This document shows, piece by piece, positions 35,800-46,444 of a stretch of DNA of 64,000 nucleotides (position 1 is the stretch's first letter; every line of letters begins with the position of its first letter). The notes below the pieces were generated by a model. That model worked only from the letters and a program-made list of their open reading frames with translations. It did not search any database and had not been told where the DNA came from. This stretch comes from Uranotaenia lowii (Eukaryota > Arthropoda > Insecta > Diptera > Culicidae), in NCBI RefSeq assembly GCF_029784155.1, contig NC_073691.1, forward strand, positions 128,402,714-128,466,713. The letters run 5' to 3'. Both the position numbers and the translations under genes were made by a program.

Positions 35800-36273
35800 C
35801 ATGGTTGGTCCGCACTTCTCAATTCCGACAGTGCGCTGTGTAAATCGCACCGTTATCTTCTACGATTTGTAGAGCACCACACTTCATTCCGAAATGCTTT
35901 ACACTCGTTTCCGAGTACAGCCGAAGCCAAGTGCCGACCGAAACCGGTGCCCCAATAGCAACACTACTGTGTGAGCAGGAGAAATCCCGAAACACACCAC
36001 TGAAGTGCATTTTTTTCCTTCTCTTCCTACCACAGTACGCAAACAAACAGCACGATACGATATTACTTCTTCTTCTTCCTTTTCTTGTTGGGAAAGAACC
36101 AAGCCTACTGAGTTGCTTTAGCGCTGCTCCTCTACACCTAATGTGATGACTTTTTTTTTCTTGCTCTCACCCTGGCAAAGCGTTCTCTGCTGCAGAGCAG
36201 GGCAAGTGTTTCAGAACGAAAAGTTCACTGAGTGCCATTTTTCAAGCCGCTCGGGGAGAAATGGACAACCTTG
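35800..36273. mobile_element. 474-bp non-autonomous hAT element
   Basis: It is flanked by the 8-bp duplication GTCGTAGT (35792-35799, 36274-36281). The ends are imperfect inverted repeats: CATGGTTGGTCCGCACTTCTC at left and CAAGGTTGTCCATTTCTCC on the complement at right. An 8-bp duplication with CA-starting TIRs is the hAT signature. No transposase frame. Confidence 0.8.
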
Positions 36274-36281
36274 GTCGTAGT

Positions 36282-37398
36282 ATTATCCCTAAACTGGATC
36301 CGTTCAAATTCCTTCTTCATGAAACTAGTTGCGATATTTTTGCGTTGTCCGAAACTTGGCTTTCTTCTCAATCTAACATCTCATTCCACGATTTTAATGT
36401 CTTACGTCTATATAGACCGCGACGATTCTTATGGAGGGGTGCTTTTGGGGAAACAGCAAGCGCCATTCCTTCTTTAGAATCAACCTCCCTTTATCGGGAG
36501 GAATTGAAGCTATTGCGTGTCATACAACTATAAGAGGAAGGGACTTATGCGTTGTCAGTTTGTACTGGCCTCAGAGAGTTGCAGTGAATCGAAAGTCACC
36601 TAGAGGACCTGTGTTCAGTTTTGCCTGAGCCAAGGTTGATCCTGGGTGATTTCAATTCACATGGAACTGTCTGGGGAGAACAAATTGACGATTGGCGTTC
36701 TACTCTTATCTATGACATCTGTGACAGTTTCAATTTAACAATTTTGAACACGGGTGAAAAAACACGGGTACCTAAACCTCCTGCAAGATCAAGTGCAATT
36801 GACCTCTCTCTCTGCTCAAATTCACTATCATTGGATTGCCAGTGGAAGGTAATCTCTGATCCCAATATGGTAGTGACCACTTGCCAATCAAAATTACAAT
36901 CACCAATGGGGCCAGCAATTCAAATTCTACAAATATGGCATATGACCTTACAAGACACATCGACTGGAAAAAATATTCGGACGAAATAACACCAGCCATC
37001 GATTCTATGAATATTTTACCTCCTTTAGAGAAGTACCGCTTTCTTTCACGTCTGATACATGAAAGTGCACTTTGCGCACAAACAAAACCCATCCCAGATT
37101 CATCAGTTCCTCGAAGGCCCCCAAACCCATGGTGGGACCAGCAGTGTTCCAAGCTTTATAAGGACAAATCAAAAGCATTCAAAAGATTTTCGAAAACATG
37201 GAACTCTCGTCCTTTTTAATGCATATATTTCCCTTGAAAATCAGTTCAAAAAATTGATCAAAGGGAAAAAGAAAGCGTATTGGAGGAATTTTGTGGGTGG
37301 TTTATCACGGGAAACATCATTAAGTACCTTATGGGAAGTGGTACGAAGCATGCGTAATCGATCATCTACGAATGAAAGTGAGGAATATTTAGGTACAT
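36282..37398 (+). pseudogene. LINE ORF2 endonuclease, frameshifted
   Basis: Continues the AP endonuclease: FALSETWL (catalytic Glu region), LILGDFNSHGTVWG (GDFN motif) and SAIDLSLCS, but the frame changes at about 36425, 36620 and 36880, and the conserved SDH tail is in another frame. A linker follows (PRRPPNPWWDQQC, GKKKAYWRNFV), ending where the 1.79-kb insert begins. Several indels show that this copy decayed before or during the insertions. Confidence 0.8.
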
Positions 37399-37422
37399 AG
37401 ATGGATATTTAACTTTGCACGG

Positions 37423-39212
37423 CAGTTGCGCATGAGACGCCATTCGGTTCGGTTCGCTTTTCGTTCGCGCTGCTTGCTTGGTTGCATGTTAAGTATCTAA
37501 AAGGGGCTCGAAAGTTTTAAAACATTGCCGAATTGTTGGGGAGTGAAATGAAAATATAGTAATGTGGTACAATAGCCGGTGAAAGCAAGGGGCTGAAAGA
37601 GAAGAAAATTTCCGAACTGACATTTCAGTACCGCACTGACGTTTTGGTTCCAAAATTCCATTGAAATCATAGGGGAACTGACGTTCTGGTTCCAAAAAGT
37701 CTGTACGGTCGGTTTGTATGTGATTTGACAGTTGCTTCAGTCCTTTGGGTGAAAGTATCGGTATCGGTGGAAGCGTAATGGCATTCCGCGCCAAAAATAT
37801 GCTGTTTAGGCAAATTGTCAGTGCTTTACCGAAGGTGTTTGGCCTTGTAAAGATGGTGACTCGGTGTGGAAGTAGTGAATGTAAGTGGAGTTGAAAGAAA
37901 TTAATTAGCTCCCTCATGAGCCTATGTTCTGTCTTTGTTATGCAAAATAGCTAAAATGTCAATTTTTTTGTGGACTAAAATTGTGCAATCTAAAAATATG
38001 TAAGCGTTGGCGTTTTGGCTGTGAAAATTAAGCCAACTGTGGCAATTAGAAATATTTGAAGAAGCGACTGAACCTCATACACGCTACACCTGTTTAACAA
38101 ATCTTAGAAGCAATATTATATTTGTAAAAAAAGCGTTACGGGTAAACAGAGGTTAAAATAAAGTAGTGGTTGCCCTGATAAAAAAAAACTAGTGCATTAA
38201 AAGCTCTGAATCTCGCTGTGGTTAGTTGTTCGAAAGAATGTCATTTTTTGACAAACGAAATGATCATGATGCAGAACGTTTTAAAGCAGTGAGATATGGA
38301 AAAAGATGTGCAGTTTGAATGCATAGAGTGTGTGCGTGTGTGGGTGTGTATTTCCGGATTGCTGCGATTGAATGCACATTGCTTATGCGTGTAGAATAAA
38401 TTGGACAAAAAATGTGTTTGGTAAATGAAAAACGTCTGGAAGGAAAAAGAAGAAAAGCATTCCATTTCTAGTTAAGTTTGATGAGGTAAAAAATCTTAAA
38501 TTACCGGTAGTGCTTTTAAAAATTAACCACTTAAAAGGAATCAAAGTGGGGCGTTATAGAGCGACTTAAAAAAAATACCTTGCTGTTTGCTTAATGATGG
38601 GATTGTGTAGGGAAGAAAAAAAAGGTGAAATTATGAAATAAAGTGAAGAAAATAAGAATTAAAGGCAATCAACTGCATGATTATAGAAAAAAATAAGCGG
38701 ATTGTTATCAGCTTAACCAGAATTTTTTTTGGCTCGGATAAGCAAGCGCTGATGATTGACAATAGTTACTGAATAAGGTCGGTTATACTGAAATAGGTCG
38801 GTTACAGATAAAGGTAAGCTTAGGGTGTTTTGAGGTAAGTTGGGTATAAAGGTAAGGTTATTCTGTTGTATAACTATTTCATTTATTGATTATATTGTAT
38901 AAGAACGTTCAACCAGTTGCCAGCTGGGCAGGTATCTACACGCATGCGGAATACCTGTCGTAGATTCATAACACTGAGAATGTTATGAATTTTATACGGT
39001 TGCGAAAATGTTTGCTCGTTCTACAAATAAGACATACACATACACGAAATAAATTCATTACATGACAGTTCACACGAAGCCATGGTGTCGGGTATGTGCT
39101 AATTTGCATTGAAGATTGGCCGAACTTATAATCTAAATAATGCAATTTAGCGCATACGTTGGCGAAACTGCGGTAAATCCGTGCACCCATGGTGGATTAT
39201 CTACATACATAC
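37423..39212 (+). mobile_element. 1.79-kb non-coding insert with 24-bp TSD
   Basis: A 24-bp duplication starting AGATGGATATTTAACTTTGC flanks it exactly (37399-37422, 39213-39236), and the LINE ORF2 frame resumes after it. The right end carries a TACATACATAC tail before the duplication, and the left end starts CAGTTGCGC, a typical insect transcription start context, followed by a CpG- and TTCG-rich stretch like a 5' UTR. No long open frame on either strand and no TIRs. Long duplication plus simple-repeat tail points to LINE-mediated insertion of an RNA copy: a long non-autonomous retroelement or a retrocopied host transcript. No family recognised. Confidence 0.65.
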
Positions 39213-39237
39213 AGATGGATATTTAACTTTGCACGGA

Positions 39238-40927
39238 AAGTCTGTCCAGATTCTGCACCAGTACAAAAAATAATCCGGAATATGCCTCCAGCTGGATTCC
39301 AGCTTTTCGATGGTCGAATTCTCAAATGCCCTCCTCTCTTGCAACAATTCAGCTCCGGGAATTGATAAAATCAAGTTTAACTTGTTGGAAAACCTTCCGG
39401 ATGCCGCAAAATTTCGCCTGTTAAATTTATTTAATCAATTCTTGGAGCGCAACATTGTTCCCCAAGAGTGGAGACAAGTGAGAGTCATTGCTATCCAAAA
39501 GCCCGGAAAACCAGCGTCTGATTTCAATTCATACCGTCCAATAGCGATGTTGTCTTGTATACGCATATTAATGGAGAAAATGATCTTGTTTTGTTTGGAT
39601 AAATGGGTTGAAAAAAATGGCCTCCTTTCAGATACTCAGTTTGGGTTCCGAAGGGGCAAAGGGACAAACGATTGTCTTGCTTTTCTGTCTTCAGAGATAC
39701 AAATGGCGTACGCAAAACGTTAGCAAATGGCATCAGTGTTTCTAGACATAAAGAGAGCTTTAGATGCAGTCTCAATAGAGGTGTTGTCAGACAAGTTGCA
39801 TTCCAGAGGTCTGCCTCCTCTATTGAACAACATCTTATACAGCTTGCTTTGTGAGAAACATTTGAACTTTGCTCACGGAGATATTGCAGCTAGAAGAATC
39901 TCTTACATGGGCCTTACGCAGGGTTCATGTTTGAGTCCACTTTTGTACAACTTTTACGTAAGTGACATCGACAGTTGTCTCTCTGAAGGCTGCACTCTAA
40001 GACAACTTGCAGATGACGGCGTGGTGTCTGTCACAGGATCTACTGAGTCTCATCTGCACAGACCTTTACAAGATATTTTAGACTATCCCTGGGCTTTGAT
40101 GCTTGGGATTGAGTTTTCCCCTCAGAAAACAGAGATGGTTGTTTTCTCTAAGAAACATAGACCTGCTCAACCTAAGCTTCAACTCCTGGGCAGAACGATC
40201 ACTCAATTGAGGTGTTTTAAGTATCTTGGGGTTTGGTTTGATTCCAAGTGCACCTAGCGAGCTCACATTGAGTATCTGAAAGGAAAATATCAGCAAAGAA
40301 TTAATTTCCTCCGATCAATTACCGGCACCTGGTGGGGGACCCATCCAGAAGATCTTTTAAAATTGTATCGAACTACGATTCTCTCAGTGATGGAATATGG
40401 TAGCTTCTGTTTCCAGTCAGCTGCCAAAACTCACCTCATCAAACTCGAGCGTATCCAATACCGTTGTCTCCGCATCGCTTTGGGCTGTATGCCCTCAACG
40501 CATAACATGAATACTCCACTCCCACTAAAAGATCGATTCAATTTATTATCACTCCGGTTCCTCATCAGGTGTGAGGTCATGAACCCATTGGTGATTGTAA
40601 ATTTTGAAAGGCTCCTTGAGCAAAATTTTAAACCAGATTTACGTCTATCTACCATGTCCTCATGTCAATGCAGGTAAACCCTTCTTCGTATTCTCCAGCT
40701 CGTGTTTGTAGCCCAGACTACGATAATTCTTCTGTCCAGTTTGATTTGTCTATGCAGCAGGAAATTCGTGGAATCCCGGATCCGCATCGTCCACTTCTGA
40801 TTCCAAGAATTTTCGCAGCTAAATATAGACTCGTCGATGCTGATAAAATGTACTTTACTGATGGATCACTTATAGAGGAATCAACAGGATTTGGAGTGTT
40901 CAACGAAATATCTAGCGCCTCTTACAG
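39238..40927 (+). pseudogene. LINE ORF2 reverse transcriptase, RNase H start
   Basis: RT blocks in order: APGIDKIKFNLLE, SYRPIAMLSC, QFGFRRGKGTNDC, FLDIKRALDAVS (catalytic Asp), GLTQGSCLSPLLYN, LADDG (the usual YADD with Tyr lost), FSPQKTEMVVFS and FKYLGVWFDS. After a thumb and linker region comes KMYFTDGSLIEESTGFGVF, the first RNase H strand with its catalytic Asp, where the TIR element junction cuts it. In-frame TAG codons at about 39721 and 40255 and a frameshift near 40665 disable it. Confidence 0.88.
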
Positions 40928-41240
40928 TTGATCCTGAAAAGTTATTGGCAATTTTCTAAAACTTTATTAGACTGATTGAAATTTTTCCATGTTTCTTAAG
41001 TTTTTTTTCAATTCCGCTTCACTAAAAAGCGAATATCTTTCGTAATTTGAATCGTTTTTGGGTCTTCAACCAATTTTTTCGTGCTTAAAATGTGCTTAGT
41101 CGAACAAGGCAAAGAGCGTAATATTGACTTTAAAATAGTCATTTTTGATAACCTTCTTGGATTCAACAATAAAAATAAACGATATTTTTTATTTAAAATT
41201 AAAAATCAACACAGATGACCACTGTTATAGTCCACTACAG

Positions 41241-43679
41241 CAGGGGTGAGCAACGCGCGGCCCGCGGGCCGCATGTGGACCGCGAGACCCTTTTGTGCGG
41301 CCCGCGAAGCTTTTTTCAAATTTATATGCCTTAACTATTTCTACAATGGAATGTTTGGAAAATGTATATGACTCGATCAAATATACGCCACATCTACATT
41401 TCATTCGTTCAGATTGTTAACTTTTTCTGGAATTTTAAGCATTTATTATGTTCTGTTCAAGGCATATATGCAATAGTTTATTGGTATAACGTAATATTAG
41501 AGTTTTTTTATTCAGAGTACATTTTTCCTAATTATTTAACTCCTACCAATTTGAAAAGCAAAATCTTTTAAAGTGAGTCGGAATAATAGCAAAAAATCGG
41601 AATATACACATAATAAAAGGACTTCAAGTGTGAAGTCATTATTTTCGTTTCAAGCAAAAATAAAGTTGTATTATAAAAATATGGTAAGCAGATAATTTTT
41701 TAAAAATTATTCTATTCAATTTGGCAAAAATGCTTGTTTTGTTTGCATCCAAGTACTTGCAAAAAAATTTAAACCCAAAACCTTGTGAAATATTTTTTAT
41801 TTCTGAATATTGATGAAAATTACGAAAGTTTATTAATAAAGCCTGGGAACGATTTTATATTTTTTTTTATCAACATGAACCAGCAGGCTTCAAAGTTGCC
41901 GAACATAAAAATTAGTTCTTGATAAAAACAATAGATATCAGAAATTTTGTGGTTCGACCCAAAAGGTCTTTGGCGATGTCTGTGATGCTTGTTTGAGAAA
42001 TTTGATAGAAAATTATAACAAACATCGATAAGTTGAGCTATTTCGCTTATAATTCGAATTCCACGTTACCAAAGTCCAGTGTTCGGCATCGCTAACTGAA
42101 AAGTTAGCGGCGCTAATTAGATCGCTATCTCGGTCAAAGTTAGCGTTCGCTAATTAAAACCGCTAAATGTTGCGTTAAAGTTATCGATCTATAATAAAGC
42201 GCCAATCGCTAATCTGTAGTAAAAAGTTTTGAAAAAGATAAGCAAAACACAAATTTTGCAGTCATCTTTAATTATAATATTGACTAGAAAAGTTGTTAAA
42301 TGATATAAATAGGGGCAGTTTTCGAACTTATTTTGTAATATTTCTGAGATGGACAGATGCGTCAGTCCACTTCTAGTTTTAGTTAGCGTATTTGGTGGAA
42401 AGAAAAAGGAAAAAAAAATTAATCAAATTTTTCAAAATACTCACCCATTTATTAATTTTTTTTTTCATCAGTTAATGCAAAGATTCTTTTTAGGTAGATG
42501 TTATGTTTTGTCCGATATATTTGTTCATCTTTTTTGACATTAATGCTCAAAAGATTGATGGATTTATTGACTTATTTTGTTCTGGAAATTTCTATTTTTC
42601 ACAACTTTTTCATCTCTTTTATATTCAAAGAAGGCTTATGCTTAAACATAAATTCAAGTGAAGACAATTCAAAAAGACGCTTATTCCTATGATTCCAGTC
42701 AAAATCGAGATCGAATAGCTTCTGAAATCAATGTTTAACGAAAATTTAAATACCTGATCGGATTCAAAATTTTAAATCTGAATGATGCCGAATTTATAAT
42801 CTATAAGTCTATGGCCAAATCAACACTTCAAAGAGGTAGCGTTCTTCAGTTAGCGGAACTAAAAATTAGCGGAACTTTCTTATCCGCTAGCTGAAGAAAA
42901 ATATAGCGAGAAAATTAATTCGCTAACCGAAAGTTAGCGGACTAATTAGCGATTAGCGGATTAGCGTTTTTGTGCCGGACACTGCCAAAGTCATAACATA
43001 GCTTAAGAAATCCTATCCCAATGATATCTAAAGAAGATTTAAAATTATAAAAATCTGGAAAAAAATCTTGAAACAAGAATGTAATTTTGAAGATAATTGC
43101 TTTAAAATATGTGAAATTGAACATTTTTCTATGGTTTCGACAACCTTGCTCAATATCTCAATGCAATGATCTAATACAGAACTTCAATTGAAAAAAGGGG
43201 TTTTATCTTTTGTAGAAAAAAAATCTTGGCTTTGAGGACAAGTTTTGATTGTGGAAAAAACTACAGAATGTCAATTAGAAATTCAACGTCCAACGCTTAG
43301 AAGACGGTGATTTCTTTAAATACATATATTTTTTACACTCTTAGTTATCACTGTGGTAAGTAAGCTCCAAAAGATTTTCAAATGGAAGTGATGACGAACA
43401 GACGGTTTTAACAAGAAAAATGTAAAAATGAATGTTCGCCAAAAAAGTGCTATTATAAATTGAGAGAATTTAAAATTGACAAAGATTTAGTGATGAACCT
43501 TTTTAATATCGGGTATTTGCAAAGTCGTCGAGTATCTGTTTTTAAACATTTGAATTCGTTTTATCTTTCCGTTTTCAGATTTATTTTCTCCAATAATTTG
43601 GGGTTATTAAAAAATGACGGAAGCACTGCTGATTTCAAATTTAGTTTGGCCCGTTAGTTCAAAAGGTTGCTCACTCCTG
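41241..43679. mobile_element. 2.4-kb hAT element without transposase
   Basis: The ends are CAGGGGTGAGCAAC and, on the complement, CAGGAGTGAGCAAC, flanked by the 8-bp duplication CACTACAG (41233-41240, 43680-43687). The left subterminal part (GCGGCCCGCGGGCCGCATG) resembles widespread hAT/Charlie-like termini. Only AT-rich short frames lie inside, no hAT transposase or dimerisation motif seen, so it is non-autonomous or very decayed. It contains a second hAT. Confidence 0.88.
42077..42984. mobile_element. 908-bp hAT nested in hAT
   Basis: The ends are CAGTGTTCGGCA and CAGTGTCCGGCAC (complement), flanked by the 8-bp duplication CCAAAGTC (42069-42076, 42985-42992). Both subterminal regions are packed with GCTAA/TTAGC words (more than fifteen in total), the kind of repeated short motif that hAT transposases bind. 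No transposase frame. Confidence 0.88.
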
Positions 43680-43687
43680 CACTACAG

Positions 43688-44547
43688 CATTTAAGAGATG
43701 ATCATAGTACAACTTCGATGTATCGGGGGTTCGATATCGTTTCCACGTTTCTGTAAAATCATGATGAACACTCTCCGAGGCTTGCTCTCCGAATACACCC
43801 AGCGATTTTCCGGTGTATTCGCAAAAATCTTTTACATGGAATCGTAGAATGTGGAATTTGGAAGAGTTTGGCAGTATAAGATTCTCCCACACTGTAGAAA
43901 ACTCATCAATGAGTGATGTGTACTCTGAATCTAAGTTTTCCTTAAAGCATGCCTTGTAAATCTCCTGGAACAGCTAAATCTCCTGCAACATATCCATCGA
44001 TGTCTTGCAACTGTATCGCGTTCCAAATTCTAGTAATATTCTCATATTTTTCTTCCAGTTTTGGGGCAAGAGCAAGAATCAAAAGCCTAATAGTTGAATA
44101 AATAATTTGACGTTATTATACTATAAGCCTAATGTTCATAACTATTTCTAAAACACCTTCGAACACCGCCATCCTTGAAACGTTCAGCTTTGAACTGCTG
44201 TCCCAGTGAAATCACCGACAAAGTAATTTTAAAAGAACCACCTCCACCGTCCATTCCAAATTTAAAAATTAGTTCTTCATCAGTCATATTTCGCGAGTCT
44301 CGAATCTTTTGAATAATTTCTTTTACATCGACGCAGTATACTACAGGTGCTTCTTTGATGCTTTCGTTTCCTCCCATATCACCCAACTTCGGTTATATGT
44401 ACCTAACTTTTCTTTAAGATTAGGCTCAAAATTTATACCCATTTTACGGAAGTTTCGTGTAATACTAAGGGTTTTCCTCACGCTTAAATTTTTGTCAACT
44501 TTTATTTCGATCACATTCTGGGCAGATACAGGAGTAGTTGGTTTCAA
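43688..44547 (-). pseudogene. Frameshifted transposase-like remnant
   Basis: Read on the minus strand from 44547 down, frames that overlap end to start give KTLSITRNFRKMGINFEP, then EELIFKFGMDGGGGSFKITL and FKDGGVRRCF, then PKLEEKYENITRIWNAIQL with DIDGYVAGDL, and finally FHVKDFCEYTGKSLGVF followed by EQASESVHHDF. The order and spacing suggest one protein broken by frameshifts. The GDL and EQ-SVH-DF phrases recall a class of transposon-borne proteins found in many arthropod genomes, which I cannot name with certainty. Placement between the TIRs suggests it belonged to that element. Confidence 0.5.
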
Positions 44548-45094
44548 AGAGCTGTGAGCTCGTATGATGACTATTACCCATAGTTTACTTTTACATACAC
44601 ATTTGTGCTGAAAATTCTATCCCAAACAACTTTATCGAAGACCCAAAAACGATTCAAACTACGTCTGGAAAGATATTCGCTTTTTAGTGAAGCGAAATTG
44701 AAAAAAAACTTAAGAAACATGGAAAAATTTCAATCAGTCTAATAAAGTTTTAGGAAATTGCCAATAACTTTTCAGGATCAACTCAAATCTTTTTCCAGTC
44801 TTGCACAAAGTTGTCGGGCACGAAATTTTCTATAAAGTCATTGAACTGGGTGATTGTCATAAAATATGTGTAGTCAGAAAAACCCATGGTCATAGAACAT
44901 AAGGTCGAAAAAACCCATTGGAAATCTAATGCAAATTGACTTAAAATTTAAAATCGCTCTAATTTCAAAAAAGCCCGATGAAACATTTCCAAATTTTCAG
45001 GATAGATGCCTGAATACTATATCTTTCGAATGTCGAGTGCCGTTTTGGTGGTCATTTTTTATTTTTAATAACGTATTTTGGCACACCGTGACAT

Positions 45095-45454
45095 CCAAGC
45101 CTTAAATCATGGTTTAATAGATTGAACCAGGACCAGGTAAGCCTTAAATCATGGTTTAATAGATTGGACCTGAGTCGAGATTTTATTCGTATATTTTCCC
45201 GTCTCATGTCCAATCATTATTCCTTAGACGCGGTACTCTATCGTTTTGATATTGCTGGCAGCAATTTGTGTAGTTGCGGCCAAGGTTACCACGACATCGA
45301 GCATATTGTTTGGTCGTGCGAGGTCCATCTTGCCGCTAGAACGAATTTGATAGACTCCCTTCGGGCCCGAGGAAAACCACCCTATGTTCCAGTGAGAGAT
45401 GTACTGGCTGTGATAGACTTGGACTACATGTTCGAAATATACCTTTTTCTATAA
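45095..45454 (+). pseudogene. LINE ORF2 C-terminus
   Basis: The frame resumes with SLKSWFNRL and runs to the stop at 45454. It has the Cys/His cluster CSCGQGYHDIEHIVWSC typical of the ORF2 tail in I, Jockey and related clades. It starts with an in-frame 42-bp tandem duplication (28 bp visible as exact repeats at 45097-45124 and 45139-45166) that repeats SLKSWFNRL. Confidence 0.8.
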
Positions 45455-45624
45455 GCTATTGATCTTCGTCTATAATTCTTTTAATTTTCATATTTCCCTA
45501 TCTATCTTCTCTTTTCTTTAAAAGTGAACTAGTTTTAAGCACACAATTGTAATCAACCAAAACGTGTTTGGCTCCTTAAAGCCTAAAGGTATGAGCCGTT
45601 TCAAAAAAAGAATTTACAAAAAAA
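45455..45624 (+). other. LINE 3' UTR and A-rich tail
   Basis: Short AT-rich 3' UTR ending in A-runs (45603-45609, 45618-45626) directly before the target duplication. Confidence 0.7.
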
Positions 45625-45637
45625 AAGAGGTGTCAAT

Positions 45638-45928
45638 ACACCCAACTGAAAAAATAAATTTATTGATTTGTTTGAATGGATCGATTTTCACAGGTTTCTG
45701 TCCATAAATTTAATTTGAAGTTGAATTGGATTGAATGGTTAAATTATTTATAAGTGTACATGAGATTTATATGATTGCTTGAACACTCCATTGGTCAAGC
45801 CGCTTAAGGAGTGCCTAAATCCTATATATCTATATCTAAACTTATTTTACTATATTCAAACAAAATTTCAATTTCGAACAAAACAAAAATTCTATATTAC
45901 GTTACTTTAATTTGTCGGCCTTAGCGGT
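45638..45928. other. Spacer between two LINEs
   Basis: AT-rich, no feature recognised. It should be continuous with 50320 onward in the site before the second LINE inserted. Confidence 0.5.
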
Positions 45929-45956
45929 TAAAAGTGATGTCCTTTTTAGTAGGGAC

Positions 45957-46444
45957 TGGCTGTGTGGTGGCGGCTTATAGAATACTACCACTGGGATACT
46001 GGTCCACGTCGTAAAAGGCGACTTATCCAGTACTTCCCATATGCGTTAGTCATTCTTCAAATGCGACTATCACATTGGGAGGGGGGAACCTTGGCTTGGT
46101 TCCAAGCCAAGTTTCTTCAGGGAGGATTCACCAATTGTGCTTATTGCTATTAATGCGCATGCACGAGTCGTATTCTCCTAAATTTTGTAAACACCCGCTT
46201 CAAGGTGGTTCTGTGCCTGCGGGCCCCAAAGTGGGGGTAGGAGGGTGTATAATAATCCTATCTTAAGCAGAACGTTGTTAAGGTCTGCACTATAGCCAGG
46301 CACTGGTGCAAAGGGCCGTATTTTTCCTGGCAACTCGTGGGATTCAGATTATACACACGATTTTAAAATTTTCATCCTGTATGGGATACCCCGCTTCATG
46401 CGTCGATATGAAGGTGCAGAGGTTCTTGTGTGTGATGGAAATAT
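45957..46444 (+). promoter_or_regulatory. LINE 5' UTR, probable internal promoter
   Basis: Starts TGGCTGTGTGGTGGCGG at the insertion point. Contains a small hairpin (CTTGGCTTGG / CCAAGCCAAG at about 46090-46110) and a G-rich stretch (46206-46245). Full-length LINEs carry an internal promoter here; no core element was identified. Confidence 0.4.

Larger units (their letters stand above)
40928..45094. mobile_element. TIR DNA transposon, left end probably truncated
   Basis: Inverted repeats of about 150 bp lie at 40928-41085 and 44625-44785 (AGTTGATCCTGAAAAGTTAT inward). The right copy is followed by 310 bp more of non-LINE DNA ending near CACACCGTGACATCC at 45094, while the left copy abuts LINE coding sequence at once. 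The LINE RNase H core is missing between the two sides. The simplest reading is that a deletion removed both the outer left part of this element and the RNase H core. Minus-strand remnants of a protein (43688-44547) may be its transposase. A hAT (41241-43679) is nested inside. No target duplication is visible. Confidence 0.65.
25454..45624 (+). mobile_element. I-clade LINE shattered by nested insertions
   Basis: A plus-strand LINE with two ORFs. Its 5' end at 25454 and its A-rich 3' end (about 45624) are flanked by the duplication AAGAGGTGTCAAT (25441-25453, 45625-45637). ORF1 has three CCHC knuckles. ORF2 has an AP endonuclease start (ITVLQWNCRS), RT motifs, the beginning of an RNase H (MYFTDGS) and a C-terminal Cys-rich tail; this layout fits the I clade (for example MosquI). 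Inserted into it are a MITE (25602-26589), a BEL element (27338-34604), a hAT MITE (35800-36273), a 1.79-kb insert (37423-39212) and a TIR element (40928-45094). ORF2 also has frameshifts and stops, so the copy is dead. Confidence 0.8.

Noticed and set aside
43671..44547. Host gene on the minus strand
   Set aside because: Fragments need frameshifts to join and lie between transposon inverted repeats, so a mobile-element origin is more likely.
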